Positions 39,353 through 48,708 of a DNA stretch of 64,000 nucleotides are shown here, piece after piece. Below the pieces are notes generated by a model. It saw only the letters and a program-made list of their open reading frames with translations. It did not search any database and was not told the DNA's origin. Positions within the stretch are counted from its first letter, which is position 1. Each line of letters opens with the position of its first letter. The stretch is from the NCBI RefSeq assembly GCF_029395535.1, contig NZ_CP113920.1, positions 1,550,001 through 1,614,000 of the forward strand, read 5' to 3'. This DNA is from Bifidobacterium sp. ESL0732 (GTDB taxonomy: Bacteria > Actinomycetota > Actinomycetes > Actinomycetales > Bifidobacteriaceae). A program made the position numbers and the translations under genes.

Positions 39353-39381
39353 CGCCTCCCGAACCTGAAATTCGGGAGGCG
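39353..39381 (-). terminator. Terminator after typA
   Basis: CGCCTCCCGAA and TTCGGGAGGCG form a perfect 11-bp stem with a 7-nt loop, 23 bp past the typA stop. A weak TCTTGT tail follows on the minus strand. It may also serve as a barrier before the membrane-protein operon. Confidence 0.8.
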
Positions 39382-39404
39382 CAAAGAAAACGGACAGCGG
39401 CTGC

Positions 39405-41333
39405 TTACTTGGTCTTGCTGGCGTTCTGGCGACGCTGACGCGCATGCCACTTGTACCATTCGTCGCGATCAAGGATGACCTTGCGCACGCGGATGGCCTC
39501 GGGAGTGACCTCGACGCACTCATCCTCGTTGGCGAAATCAAGCGCTTCTTCAAGGCTCATCTTGATTGGCGGGGTGAGCGTTTCGAGCACGTCGGCGGTG
39601 GAGGAACGCATGTTGGTCATGTGCTTGGCCAAGGTGACGTTGACATCGAGCTCGTCGGGCTTGTTGTTGATGCCGACGACCTGGCCTTCGTAAACGTTAG
39701 ATTGCGGCTCGATGAAGAAGTTGCCACGGGCCTGCAGACGCTGCATGGCGTAAGGCGTTGCGGTGCCGGCGCGGTCGGAGACCATGGAGCCGTTCTGACG
39801 GGTCACGATCTCGCCCGCCCACGGTGCGTAGCCTGCGGAGATGGAGCTGGAGATGCCGGTGCCGCGGGTGGCGGTGAGCAACGCGGTGCGGAAACCGATC
39901 AAGCCACGGGAAGGAACCGTGAACTGCATACGAACCCAGCCGGAACCGTGGTTGGACATGGAGTCCATACGGCCCTTGCGGTCGGCCATGAGCTGGGTGA
40001 CGGCACCCATGTACTCTTCCGGCACGTCGATGGTGTCGTTTTCCATAGGCTCGTTGAGCTTGCCGTCGATGGTCTTGGTGACCACCTGCGGGCGGCCGAC
40101 GGTCAGCTCGTAGCCTTCGCGGCGCATCTGCTCTGCGAGAATGGCCAAAGCCAGCTCGCCACGGCCCTGGACTTCCCATGCGTCGGGGCGGTCAGTCGGC
40201 AGGACCTTGATGGAGACGTTGCCGATGAGCTCGCGGTCGAGACGGTCCTTGATCATGCGGGCGGTGAGCTTGTGGTCCTTGCCTTCACGGCCGGCCAGCG
40301 GGGAATCGTTGACGCCGAAGGTCATGGAGATCGCGGGATCGTCGACGTGGATCAGCGGCAACGGCTTGGGGTCGTTGGGGTCGACGATGGTCTCGCCAAT
40401 CATGATGTCGTCAACGCCTGCGACGGCGACGATATCTCCGGGGCCGGCTTCTTCGACCGGACTGCGGTCGAGGCCCTGCGTGCGCAGGATTTCGGTGAGC
40501 TTGAAGTTCTCGATGGAGCCGTCGACGCGGGAAAGGCCGTACTGCTTACCCTTTTGCAGGGTGCCGTTATAGATACGGACCAAGCCCAAACGTCCGAGAT
40601 AGTCGGAGGCGTCGATGTTGGTGACATGCGCCTGCAAGGGTGCGCCTTCGGTGTATTGCGGAGCAGGGATGTTGGAAATGATGGTGTCGAAGAGCGGTTC
40701 GAGGTCCTTGTTGTCGGGCAGGCCGCCGTCTTCCGGCTGGTTGCGCGAGGCGTAGCCCGCCTTGGCGGCACAATAGATGACCGGCAGATCGAGCAGAGAG
40801 TCGACATCGAGGTCGACTCCTTCCTCGGTGACGTCCTGTGCCAGGCCGAGCAGCAGGTCGGTGGTCTCACTGACAACTTCACTGATTCGCGCGTCGGGAC
40901 GGTCGACCTTGTTGATGCAGAGTATTACCGGCAGCTTGGCTTCAAGCGCTTTGCGCAGCACGAAACGCGTCTGCGGCAGTGGGCCTTCGGAAGCGTCGAC
41001 CAAGAGCACCACGCCGTCGACCATGGAGATACCGCGTTCGACCTCGCCGCCGAAATCGGCGTGGCCGGGGGTGTCGATGACGTTGATGGTGATGCCTTGC
41101 GGTTCGCCGTATTTGGCGGCCAACGGACCGATGTATTGCACTGCGGTGTTCTTGGCGAGGATGGTGATGCCCTTTTCGCGCTCGAGATCGTTGGAATCCA
41201 TCACACGGTCCGGCACTTCCTCGCGTTCGCTGAACACATGCGACTGCTGAAGCATCGCGTTGACCAGCGTGGTCTTGCCGTGATCGACGTGAGCCACGAT
41301 CGCCACATTTCGAATATCACCACGTACCGCCAT
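39405..41333 (-). CDS. typA: GTP-binding translation factor TypA/BipA
   Basis: A ribosome-associated translational GTPase needed for ribosome assembly at low temperature and under stress. The 642-residue protein has G1 AHVDHGKTT (~residue 16), G2 region REKGIT, G3 DTPGHADF, G4 NKVDRPDA and G5 near [10 protein letters not shown], then domain II, the EF-G III/V-like domains ([21 protein letters not shown]) and the BipA C-terminal domain. The N-terminus [19 protein letters not shown] is typical. The ATG at 41333 follows TTAGGAGAGG. Confidence 0.96.
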   Translation of the reverse strand: MAVRGDIRNVAIVAHVDHGKTTLVNAMLQQSHVFSEREEVPDRVMDSNDLEREKGITILAKNTAVQYIGPLAAKYGEPQGITINVIDTPGHADFGGEVERGISMVDGVVLLVDASEGPLPQTRFVLRKALEAKLPVILCINKVDRPDARISEVVSETTDLLLGLAQDVTEEGVDLDVDSLLDLPVIYCAAKAGYASRNQPEDGGLPDNKDLEPLFDTIISNIPAPQYTEGAPLQAHVTNIDASDYLGRLGLVRIYNGTLQKGKQYGLSRVDGSIENFKLTEILRTQGLDRSPVEEAGPGDIVAVAGVDDIMIGETIVDPNDPKPLPLIHVDDPAISMTFGVNDSPLAGREGKDHKLTARMIKDRLDRELIGNVSIKVLPTDRPDAWEVQGRGELALAILAEQMRREGYELTVGRPQVVTKTIDGKLNEPMENDTIDVPEEYMGAVTQLMADRKGRMDSMSNHGSGWVRMQFTVPSRGLIGFRTALLTATRGTGISSSISAGYAPWAGEIVTRQNGSMVSDRAGTATPYAMQRLQARGNFFIEPQSNVYEGQVVGINNKPDELDVNVTLAKHMTNMRSSTADVLETLTPPIKMSLEEALDFANEDECVEVTPEAIRVRKVILDRDEWYKWHARQRRQNASKTK

Positions 41334-41425
41334 AAAAGCCTCTCCTAATTACCTTTTCTTGGGTGTTTATCAGATAGAACTACTCTAACCTTCTACTTAC
41401 ACACAAACCTTCACAATAGTATCCA

Positions 41426-41445
41426 CGTATCCCGACACGGATACG
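41426..41445 (-). promoter_or_regulatory. Inverted repeat upstream of typA
   Basis: CGTATCC (41426-41432) and GGATACG (41439-41445) form a 7-bp inverted repeat with a 6-nt spacer, 93 bp before the typA start. A TTGCAA -35-like box lies just upstream on the minus strand, so it could be an operator inside the typA promoter. The element is inferred only from symmetry. Confidence 0.35.
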
Positions 41446-41585
41446 CTATTTGCAAAGCGTCGAAAAGCCGTGGCTACGTTGATCTTTTTCGAGTACGGAA
41501 AACGTTAAATCCAAAATATATCCTGACCGGCAACCCGGCGATCAATTTGCAGCCCATTAGCCCAAACTGATCGGACCACAATCAA

Positions 41586-42404
41586 TTATTCCGTGGTCAA
41601 CGGGGAAAGCACATCGTCGCCTGTCCCAGAGCCGTTGAACGCCGTGAAAGAAGATTCCGACTTGGGATTGAGCTGCGTGTCCCACGGTTTCCATATCTCA
41701 TTACCGACGGCGACAACCCCAGGCACATAGCGATAGACGGCTGCGGGTCTGTGACGACCCTCCGCCAGCTTCTCCCCTGTGTCTTCAAGCTGACCGGAAG
41801 CAAGCATCTTACGACGAAAATTGCCCAGATCAAAAGTGCGTCCGGCGATAGCTTCATAGACATCGTGCAAACGACGCAAGGTGAAACGCGGACCGACCAG
41901 CTTGGAAGCCACGTCGGGGTACGACATCTTCGAACGCAGACGATCAAGAGCGTACTTGATGATGTCGGCGTGGTCGAAAGCGAGCTCGGGCAAGGCAGAT
42001 TCAGCGAACCACTGCACATTGTCACCGTCACGCAGGTCGTCGACCTGAGCACTGCCGATCAACGCCCAATAAACGATGGAAACCATGGGCAGGGCGGAAC
42101 CGGAGCGGTGGGGGTCGCCGAAGGTGTAGAGCTGCTCGAGATAACGGGGACGCAGATTCGTAGTCGATTCCAAGGCCTCGTATGCCGACCATTCCAGCGA
42201 CCGCCCAGCCAGCAGGTCGCCTCCGGGAAGCGCCCACTTCCCTTTGAACGGTTCACGAACGCGCCGCACCAAAGGAATCCACAACTCGTCATGTTCGGCT
42301 TTGCCGTCATGCTTGTCATGAGAATGCGCCAGAGCGAAAATAATGACGGAAACCCCGACCTCAGGCGGGCCAGCCTTGCGTTCCGTCACATTGCCCTGCC
42401 ACAT
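41586..42404 (-). CDS. NrtR-like Nudix-family transcriptional regulator
   Basis: A 272-residue protein with an N-terminal Nudix domain and a C-terminal winged-helix domain (GPRFTLRRLHDVYEAIAGRTFDLGNFRRKMLASGQLEDTGE), the arrangement of NrtR, which senses ADP-ribose and represses NAD genes. The Nudix box is degenerate: in GGDLLAGRSLEWSAYEALES the arginine, the glutamates of REUxEE and the final glycine are replaced, so hydrolysis is unlikely and ligand sensing is more likely. The ATG at 42404 follows AAGGAG. In bifidobacteria NrtR often lies beside nadABC, but no NAD gene is next to this one. It lies downstream of scpB after 106 bp. Confidence 0.8.
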   Translation of the reverse strand: MWQGNVTERKAGPPEVGVSVIIFALAHSHDKHDGKAEHDELWIPLVRRVREPFKGKWALPGGDLLAGRSLEWSAYEALESTTNLRPRYLEQLYTFGDPHRSGSALPMVSIVYWALIGSAQVDDLRDGDNVQWFAESALPELAFDHADIIKYALDRLRSKMSYPDVASKLVGPRFTLRRLHDVYEAIAGRTFDLGNFRRKMLASGQLEDTGEKLAEGRHRPAAVYRYVPGVVAVGNEIWKPWDTQLNPKSESSFTAFNGSGTGDDVLSPLTTE

Positions 42405-42510
42405 GCTGCTGCGCTCCTTCGTTATCTTTCGGTCCTATTGCCCAATGCAAGACTACCAAGTCAAGATTACCGAGTACGGCATGTCGCCGTGCCACAAAGT
42501 GCCGGATTGT

Positions 42511-43341
42511 CTAAAGCGCAGCAGACGATTCGTTTTCCGTGTTCTCGGCCTCATTGACCACATCGCTGGCAGCTGGCATGAACGGAGCGAGTTCCGGAAG
42601 CTGGTCAAGTGATTCGAGTCCCATTTTTTCAAGGAAAAGCCCGGTGGTGACCAGAAGCGCCGCACGGGAATCAGGGTCGGTTCCTTCCTCACGAATGAGG
42701 CCGCGAACGCTCAACGCACGTACCACTCCATCGGAATTGACGCCACGAATGGCGGCGATTTGCGCACGGGTGACCGGCTGCTTGTAGGCCACAATGGCGA
42801 GCGCCTCAAGCGCCGCCTGCGAAAGCCGCGCCATCTGTCCATCAGTGACGAAAGCGGAAACGACCGGTTCGAACACCGCGCGATTGCCATATTGCCAACC
42901 ACGGGCGGTATGCCGCAGCTCAAAGCCACGCGGAGCAAGATTGCGCGCTTCATCACCATCATATTCGCGTTGCATCGATTCAAGCGCCGAGGTGACTTCG
43001 TCTTCGTCAAGTGCCAGCACTCGAGCCATATCAACGGCCTGCTGCGGCTGATCGGCCACCATCAGAATCGCCTCGAGACAGGATTCGAGACCTCCCGGGA
43101 AATCTTCGACGGAAAAGTCCACATATTCTGGACGCGTAGGAGCCGCGTCCGAGCCCTCCGCGGGTACGGATTGCTGTTGCGCATTCATGTTTTCGGTTTC
43201 GCTCGTGGCTTCATCGAACGAGACATTATCACTCTCAGATACTTTCATTTCATTCATATCAGTCTCGATGTCATTCACGCCAAGCGTTTTCCTGTTTGTC
43301 GATTCCACGCCGTTTCCGGCCATATCATTGGTCTCGCTCAT
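42511..43341 (-). CDS. scpB: Segregation and condensation protein B
   Basis: The kleisin-associated KITE subunit of the SMC-ScpAB condensin. The 276 residues comprise an acidic low-complexity N-terminus (~to 75) and two winged-helix domains (LESCLEAILMVADQPQQAVDMARVL, YGNRAVFEPVVSAFVTDGQMARLSQAALEALAIVAYKQPVTRAQIAAIRGVNSDGVVRAL). The signature TRAQIAAIRGVN is the family hallmark. It overlaps scpA by 4 bp (ATGA), implying coupled translation. Confidence 0.93.
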   Translation of the reverse strand: MSETNDMAGNGVESTNRKTLGVNDIETDMNEMKVSESDNVSFDEATSETENMNAQQQSVPAEGSDAAPTRPEYVDFSVEDFPGGLESCLEAILMVADQPQQAVDMARVLALDEDEVTSALESMQREYDGDEARNLAPRGFELRHTARGWQYGNRAVFEPVVSAFVTDGQMARLSQAALEALAIVAYKQPVTRAQIAAIRGVNSDGVVRALSVRGLIREEGTDPDSRAALLVTTGLFLEKMGLESLDQLPELAPFMPAASDVVNEAENTENESSAAL

Positions 43342-44162
43342 GCGAAATCACCTTCGTTCACTTCCACGGCGTCGTCCCCATTATCGGCACCTGGTATCCA
43401 TCGTAAATGCAAATCCTCAAAAGGACCGGCCTGCTTGTACTGCAGCACACCCTGCTTGAAGAACAACAGAACGGATAGAAACCTGGCGACAACCACCAAC
43501 GTGCTTTTCGCATCCGCGGTAAGTTCGGCAAACGTCATCGAGCCGCCTTCGTCCAGTCCGCGCAATCGATCGCGCACAACCTCGGACTGCTGCTTCAAAT
43601 CGACCTGCGAGACGTGCAATTGGTCGAGCCGCACCTCATCGGCCGGGGCGTTCAAAAATACGTCGACGGCGATTTTCGCCAGATCTTCAGGACCAAGAGA
43701 CCATGCCAGCTCCGGAAGCATCGCGGAAATGGACTCGTCAGTGTAAGCAGGGTGCGGGAAACGGCCAGAATTAGCGGCGAACAGTTCACGGAAATCATTG
43801 GCGGCACTTTTGAACGCGCGATACTGCACAAGCCGAGCAAAAAGCAGATCACGTTCGCGCAGGGCCTCCATGCTCTGTTCATCGCGTTCGCCGTTCTCGT
43901 CGCCGGGCAGAATCGCCGCGCTTTTGGCTTCCACCAATACGGATGCGACATCGAGGAACGCGCTGACCTGCTCCATGTCACGCGCCATATCAAGCCCGCG
44001 CACATATTCGATGAATTCCTCGGTGATGGCCGAGAGCGAGAGCTCCGTCAGTTCCAGCTTACGGCTGGCGATCATCGTCAACAACGCGTCGAACGGGCCG
44101 GAATAGACGGCAAGGCTAACCGAAAATCCCTTGTTTTCAGCCTCTTGCGTTTGTTCTTCCAC
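43338..44162 (-). CDS. scpA: Segregation and condensation protein A (kleisin)
   Basis: The kleisin that bridges the SMC heads, 274 residues. The N-terminus (FSVSLAVYSGPFDALLTMIASRKLELTELSLSAITEEFIEYV) and the conserved SAFLDVASVLVEAKSAAILP are diagnostic, as is the C-terminal winged helix (RLRGLDEGGSMTFAELTADAKSTLVVVARFLSVLLFFKQGVLQYKQAGPFEDLHL). It lies 18 bp after parA and overlaps scpB. The order xerD-parA-scpA-scpB is common in Actinobacteria. Confidence 0.93.
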   Translation of the reverse strand: MEEQTQEAENKGFSVSLAVYSGPFDALLTMIASRKLELTELSLSAITEEFIEYVRGLDMARDMEQVSAFLDVASVLVEAKSAAILPGDENGERDEQSMEALRERDLLFARLVQYRAFKSAANDFRELFAANSGRFPHPAYTDESISAMLPELAWSLGPEDLAKIAVDVFLNAPADEVRLDQLHVSQVDLKQQSEVVRDRLRGLDEGGSMTFAELTADAKSTLVVVARFLSVLLFFKQGVLQYKQAGPFEDLHLRWIPGADNGDDAVEVNEGDFA

Positions 44163-44180
44163 TGGTCAATCGGCCTGCGA

Positions 44181-45272
44181 TCAATCCACGATGCCGCGGG
44201 CGATGAGCTCGCGTGCAGTCTCACGGTATTCCTTGGCCGTCTTGTGGTTCGGCGCGTAGATCGTAATCGGCGCGGCGGCGACGTTGGAATCCGGCAGCTT
44301 GATGGAACGGGAAATCACGGAGTGGAAGACCTTGTCTTGGAAGGCCTCATAGATACGCTGCAGCACTTCCTCGCAGTGCAGGGTGGAGGTGTACATCGTC
44401 ACCAGAACGCCGTAGACCTCGAGCTGCGGGTTGATGCGCGAGCGCACTTTTTCGATGGACTGCATCAATAGCGCCACGCCACGCAGCGCGAAGAACTCGG
44501 CGGCCACGGGAATAATCACACCGTCGGCTGCTGCCAACGCGTTGACGGTCAAGAGGCCCAGCGAGGGCTGGCAGTCAATAATAATGACATCATATTCGTT
44601 CTTCACACCTTCAAGGACGCTGGCAAGAATACGTTCGCGCCCGACCTCGGTGACGAGCTGCACTTCAGCGGCGGAAAGATCGATGTTGGCCGGAATGATG
44701 TCTAGGTTCTCGAAATCGGTGTGCTGCACTACGTCGTGGACGTCGAGCGACGAGTCGAACAACGCGTTGTAAATGGTGGCATCCACCGTATTCGCGTTGA
44801 TGCCGAGACCGACGCTGGCGGCACCCTGCGGATCGAAATCGACAATGAGCACGCGCCTGCCATATTGGCTCAGCGCCCCACCAATGTTGATGGAACTGGT
44901 GGTCTTGCCGACACCGCCCTTCTGATTGCACATCGCGATGATGCGCGCCGGACCGTGGTGGTCAAGCGGTTTCGGCGCGGGAAACGTCTCATATTTTCGT
45001 CCAAGAAGATCGGTAGGCATGTCTTTTATGCTATCAACAGGCCTGTTCACGGCCTGTTCCACAGGTTTAACGGAAACCGTCCCCGGAAGCGAAAGCTTGC
45101 CCTGCACCACACGTTTCGGCTGCTCCTCGCCGAGCCATCTCGCGGCGCTGAATCCGCCGTCACGGTATTGATTTTTGGACTTGTGCACAGTTTCGAGACT
45201 TCCGTTTTTGGCTCCGCTTTTATTCCTACCTTTATTATTGGTCTCACGAGACTTTGCGATTTTCTTTGCCAT
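44181..45272 (-). CDS. ParA/Soj-like chromosome partitioning ATPase
   Basis: A 363-residue ParA ATPase with a basic, disordered N-terminal ~100 residues. The deviant Walker A is NQKGGVGKTT (~residue 115), followed by VLIVDFDPQGAASVGLG, VIIDCQPSLGLLTVNAL and FFALRGVALLMQSIEKV, all ParA features. There is no parB beside it; this copy is the one linked to xerD and scpAB in actinobacterial genomes, distinct from the origin-linked parAB. The start is ATG 45272 after GGGAGAA. An orphan ParA in the condensin operon suggests a role in nucleoid organisation, which is inference. Confidence 0.88.
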   Translation of the reverse strand: MAKKIAKSRETNNKGRNKSGAKNGSLETVHKSKNQYRDGGFSAARWLGEEQPKRVVQGKLSLPGTVSVKPVEQAVNRPVDSIKDMPTDLLGRKYETFPAPKPLDHHGPARIIAMCNQKGGVGKTTSSINIGGALSQYGRRVLIVDFDPQGAASVGLGINANTVDATIYNALFDSSLDVHDVVQHTDFENLDIIPANIDLSAAEVQLVTEVGRERILASVLEGVKNEYDVIIIDCQPSLGLLTVNALAAADGVIIPVAAEFFALRGVALLMQSIEKVRSRINPQLEVYGVLVTMYTSTLHCEEVLQRIYEAFQDKVFHSVISRSIKLPDSNVAAAPITIYAPNHKTAKEYRETARELIARGIVD

Positions 45273-45337
45273 CGAATTCTCCCGCCTCATCGCCTACACA
45301 ATACTGATAATCATCCTAATCCATCCGCATACCAACA

Positions 45338-46258
45338 TCACCGGGCGCGAGGATGGGCGGTCAGGTAGGTCTCGATGAGGGTTTCGGGACTGACGTGCGT
45401 ATAAATCTGCGTGGTGGTCACCGAGGCATGGCCCAGAAGCTCCTGAACCGTGCGCACGTCGGCGCCTCCCTGGATCAAGTGGGTGGCAAAGGAATGACGG
45501 AGCGTGTGCGGGTGCAGTGGTTTTTCGATATGTGCGCGTTCACCAGCTGCCTTGACCACTTCCCAGACCGACTGGCGAGAGATGCGCCGGCCGCGCTTGT
45601 TGAGAAAGATCGCACGCCGCTCCTTGGTGCCCTTCGCTTTGGCTTCAAGTTCAGGCCTTCCTTCAGCGATATAACGCTTCAACGCCTTCAGCGCATACTC
45701 CCCCAACGGCACCAGACGCTGCTTTGAGCCTTTGCCGGTCAACACCACCACACGTTCGTCGAAATCGATATCGTTCAAATCCGAACCGGTGGCCTCGGAG
45801 ACACGGCAGCCAGTGGCATACATGAATTCCAGCAACGCCTTGTCGCGCAAAACCACCGGGTCAGCCGAACCGCCCATCGCCGCCGCGTCGAGCAGACGCG
45901 ACACCTCGTCGATACTCAGCACATCAGGCAAGTGGCCAGCGGCCTTTGGAGCCTTCACCCTAGCGGATACGTCGTCATCGACCACCTGCTGCATCAACGC
46001 GAATTTGTGGAACTCGTGAACACTGGCGAGCCGTCGCGCCTTGCTGCGGGCGCTTTCACCGGCCTTGTCGAGCGCCGCCACATAGTCTTCGACGTCGTGG
46101 GACGTTACCTCATCGAGTTTCTTGATTCCATGAGAGGAAAGCCAGCCCAAGTATTTTTTGACATCGGCGGAGTAAGCGTTCACCGTCGACTTCGCCAGTC
46201 CCCGTTCGACGCCGATATGCGCCAGAAACTGCTCGAGCAGGTTGTCCGTCTCATTCAT
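45338..46258 (-). CDS. xerD: Tyrosine recombinase XerD
   Basis: A 306-residue recombinase, the partner of XerC at dif. It has the core-binding N-terminus (QFLAHIGVERGLAKSTVNAYSADVKKYLGWL) and the catalytic residues Arg in ATGCRVSEATG, Lys in TGKGSKQRLVPL, HTLRHSFATH, LGHASVTTTQ and Tyr in IYTHVS. XerD-specific features are GKGSKQRLVPLG and LHPHTLRHSFATHLIQGGADVRTVQELLGH. It is first in the xerD-parA-scpA-scpB group. The start is ATG 46258; no strong ribosome-binding site is visible. Confidence 0.92.
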   Translation of the reverse strand: MNETDNLLEQFLAHIGVERGLAKSTVNAYSADVKKYLGWLSSHGIKKLDEVTSHDVEDYVAALDKAGESARSKARRLASVHEFHKFALMQQVVDDDVSARVKAPKAAGHLPDVLSIDEVSRLLDAAAMGGSADPVVLRDKALLEFMYATGCRVSEATGSDLNDIDFDERVVVLTGKGSKQRLVPLGEYALKALKRYIAEGRPELEAKAKGTKERRAIFLNKRGRRISRQSVWEVVKAAGERAHIEKPLHPHTLRHSFATHLIQGGADVRTVQELLGHASVTTTQIYTHVSPETLIETYLTAHPRAR

Positions 46259-46444
46259 GGTTCCGATTCTAGACGATGATGCACGTTCGTAACACCGATG
46301 CCATTATCGGCCTTACATAAGTGATGCGTCATACGACCAGAAACATTCATTTCCTCGGTTTCCTTGTGGGGCTTACGGCATTGGCTTAAGACTTGCACGC
46401 CTGATAGTGGCTGCGCGACGACGGGTTTCTTCGTTGCTATATAC

Positions 46445-46500
46445 AGCAATGGGTCGGACCAACAGCAATATTGCTATCGCTGCCGGTCCGACCCATTGCT
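46445..46500. terminator. Strong bidirectional terminator with nested palindrome, 3' of the pilus locus
   Basis: AGCAATGGGTCGGACC and GGTCCGACCCATTGCT form a perfect 16-bp stem. The 24-nt loop contains its own palindrome AGCAATATTGCT, which repeats the ends of the stem, so two alternative folds exist. It lies 37 bp after the pilin stop and isolates the pilus genes from xerD. Confidence 0.88.
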
Positions 46501-46536
46501 CACAGAGCAATCATGAAATCATCATTTCATCATTCA

Positions 46537-48555
46537 TCAGCCCTCGTTGTTGAGCGCCTTCTCGCCGCGCTTGGTGTAGATGTAAATCGCACCCGCGCCG
46601 CCGAGCAGTGCCACAACCACGAGCCCAACGAGGATGGCCCCCGCACCGCCGGTCATCGGTAGCTGCGAGATGGAGTTGACCTCACGCACCGGAATGAAAT
46701 AGCTGGCGTTGGTGGTCGAGTTCCAACCAGTGGGGTTCGCCTCAACCAGGTCGAAGAAGTCGCCGGTGTTCTTATAGTGCGGCTCCTCGGCGGAATTCGG
46801 TGCGCCCGCATCGATGGTCACCGTGAAGTTCGACTTGGAGATGTCGGAGTAGCCGGACGGCTGGCTGGTCTCGTCGACGGTATAAACACCAGCGGAAAGC
46901 CCGTCGAAGCGCAGCTGGCCGGCGGTCAGACTCCCATTAACCGCATCGCCCGGAGCACTCGAACGCTGCAAGGCCGTGACCGCTTCGGTGTTGTCGTCAC
47001 CCTGATTGGCCGCCTTCTTGTAGCTGCCCTTGATGACCTTGCCGTTGCCGTCCTTGACCGGGTAGAACTTGATGGCCTTGCCGTTACTGTCGAGGATACG
47101 GAACACGCCGTCTTCGAGCTTGGTGTCGGGGTTGTTGCGTGCCTGGTTGACGATTCCGAAGCTGTAGAAGTAGATCTTGGGCAGGTTGGGGTCGTTCGTG
47201 TCCTCGGTGTGGTCGATCACGCCCTCGCTGGCCGGCGGGTTCGACGGGTTGTTGGGGTCGCCATTGTCATTATCAGGCTGGGTGCCGCTGTCGTTGGAGT
47301 AGGTCAGCTTGATACCATTCTTCAGGGCACCGCTCACGGCGCTGTCATCGATCTTCATCTTGTAGGTGATCTTGATGAAGTGCGTGCCGAAGTACATCGG
47401 GTTGGCCGGAGTGCCGTCGCCTTGCGAGATGAGCCTGATGACCGGGGAGAAGTTGAAAGTGACCACCCCACCTGAGGTCTCATTACCAGCCGCCGGGGTG
47501 ATGGTGTAGCCGTCAGGTGCGTCGACGTCAATGGCTTGGCCAGAAGGTGAAGTGTCAAAGAGCTCGGAATTACTAATCTTGACGGTCGTGCCTATCGGCA
47601 CATAGGTCAGGCCCGGAGAGGGATGATCGGTGAGCTTGTACGTGTAGTGCGTAAAGCCGGTGGTCAGCGGGATGCTGGCGATGATCTGGTAGGTCAGCTC
47701 GTCGCCGATACCGGCCGTGGCGGGTGTCGGGGCGATGAGCTTCTTCTTGATCATCGGCGTCTCGCTCTTCATGTTGATGACGCCAAGCTTGTTCGCCGCA
47801 TCATCTGCGAAGGTGTCATACAATGTGCCATCCGTGGAGACCACTTGGGTTCCCACCAACATCGGGATGGAAGCCGGCGAATTGCCCGCAAGCGTGGCGG
47901 TGGTGTCCACCACCAGATACATGCCGCCTTTGAGAGTCGGGAAGGTCACGTTCATATCGGCGGTATCACTGCCAGTGGTCGGTGCCGCAATGGTGCTGAC
48001 GTCTTCTCGGCCGGTGGCGGCCATACGGGCCTTGACGTTGGCGTTGTCGGAAAGCTTGGTGACGAACTGGCGCAGCTTGCCGTCGTAGGCCTTGCCACGG
48101 GCGCTCGAGGTTGAGTCCTCGGAGGTGTTAGTGGTCGAAGCGTAGCCGAGCCAGGACTTGGCCACCGCTCCCATGACATTGTCCTCGTAGCCTGTCGGCA
48201 TCGACGAGACACCTGCGGTCTGAAGGTATGCGTTCTTCATGGCATCCGCAATTTCCTGTCCCGCAGGCGCACTGTTATCGATGTTTTTGGAGCTGATGCT
48301 CACACTCTCGATTTGGTTGTCTGCGTTCTTGGAGGCGGTCATGTAAACGCCCAGACGCATCGCTGTGAACGCGTGCCCCTTGATGGCCGAACCTTTGCCT
48401 TTGATGGTCAACGTCGCAATCTTCGAGGCTGAATCCATCGGATTGATGGGGATGGACGTCGAGGCTGCGTTGGCTACGCCTGCCGGGCTCAGAGCGAGCA
48501 ACGCGGCCGCTGCGGCCACGCCTCCCACCAGCGCCTTGAAATGTGTGCTCTTCAT
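46537..48555 (-). CDS. LPxTG-anchored pilin (SpaA-type, isopeptide-forming)
   Basis: A 672-residue surface protein with a signal peptide (AAAAALLALSPAGVANA), a D2-type pilin domain (MIKKKLIAPTPATAGIGDELTYQIIASIPLTTGF), a later Cna_B-like domain (DTKLEDGVFRILDSNGKAIKFYPVKD) with the E-box-like GVYTVDETSQPSGY, and the sorting signal LPMTG, a hydrophobic helix and the tail KRGEKALNNEG. The canonical YPK pilin motif was not found, so the lysine used for polymerisation is unclear; MIKKKL is one candidate. It is the last of three genes on the minus strand and is probably the major backbone pilin. The ATG at 48555 has only a weak AGAAAGAG site. Confidence 0.85.
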   Translation of the reverse strand: MKSTHFKALVGGVAAAAALLALSPAGVANAASTSIPINPMDSASKIATLTIKGKGSAIKGHAFTAMRLGVYMTASKNADNQIESVSISSKNIDNSAPAGQEIADAMKNAYLQTAGVSSMPTGYEDNVMGAVAKSWLGYASTTNTSEDSTSSARGKAYDGKLRQFVTKLSDNANVKARMAATGREDVSTIAAPTTGSDTADMNVTFPTLKGGMYLVVDTTATLAGNSPASIPMLVGTQVVSTDGTLYDTFADDAANKLGVINMKSETPMIKKKLIAPTPATAGIGDELTYQIIASIPLTTGFTHYTYKLTDHPSPGLTYVPIGTTVKISNSELFDTSPSGQAIDVDAPDGYTITPAAGNETSGGVVTFNFSPVIRLISQGDGTPANPMYFGTHFIKITYKMKIDDSAVSGALKNGIKLTYSNDSGTQPDNDNGDPNNPSNPPASEGVIDHTEDTNDPNLPKIYFYSFGIVNQARNNPDTKLEDGVFRILDSNGKAIKFYPVKDGNGKVIKGSYKKAANQGDDNTEAVTALQRSSAPGDAVNGSLTAGQLRFDGLSAGVYTVDETSQPSGYSDISKSNFTVTIDAGAPNSAEEPHYKNTGDFFDLVEANPTGWNSTTNASYFIPVREVNSISQLPMTGGAGAILVGLVVVALLGGAGAIYIYTKRGEKALNNEG

Positions 48556-48708
48556 GATTATGCTCTTTCTATTGTGTAAGACTGCAAAACTTGTATTGCG
48601 ATGCTTGAGTTTGATTGTTGTCGGCGATCGCTGGACGACGCATCATCATTCGCCCAGCCACCCGGCGGCCTGCGATGATACGCTGCATGCCGCCGATATC
48701 CGGTTGCT

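Noticed and set aside
39444..41348. A 634-codon plus-strand open frame across typA
   Set aside because: Antisense shadow of a conserved translation GTPase; its composition is dominated by Asp, Val and Gly and it matches no family.
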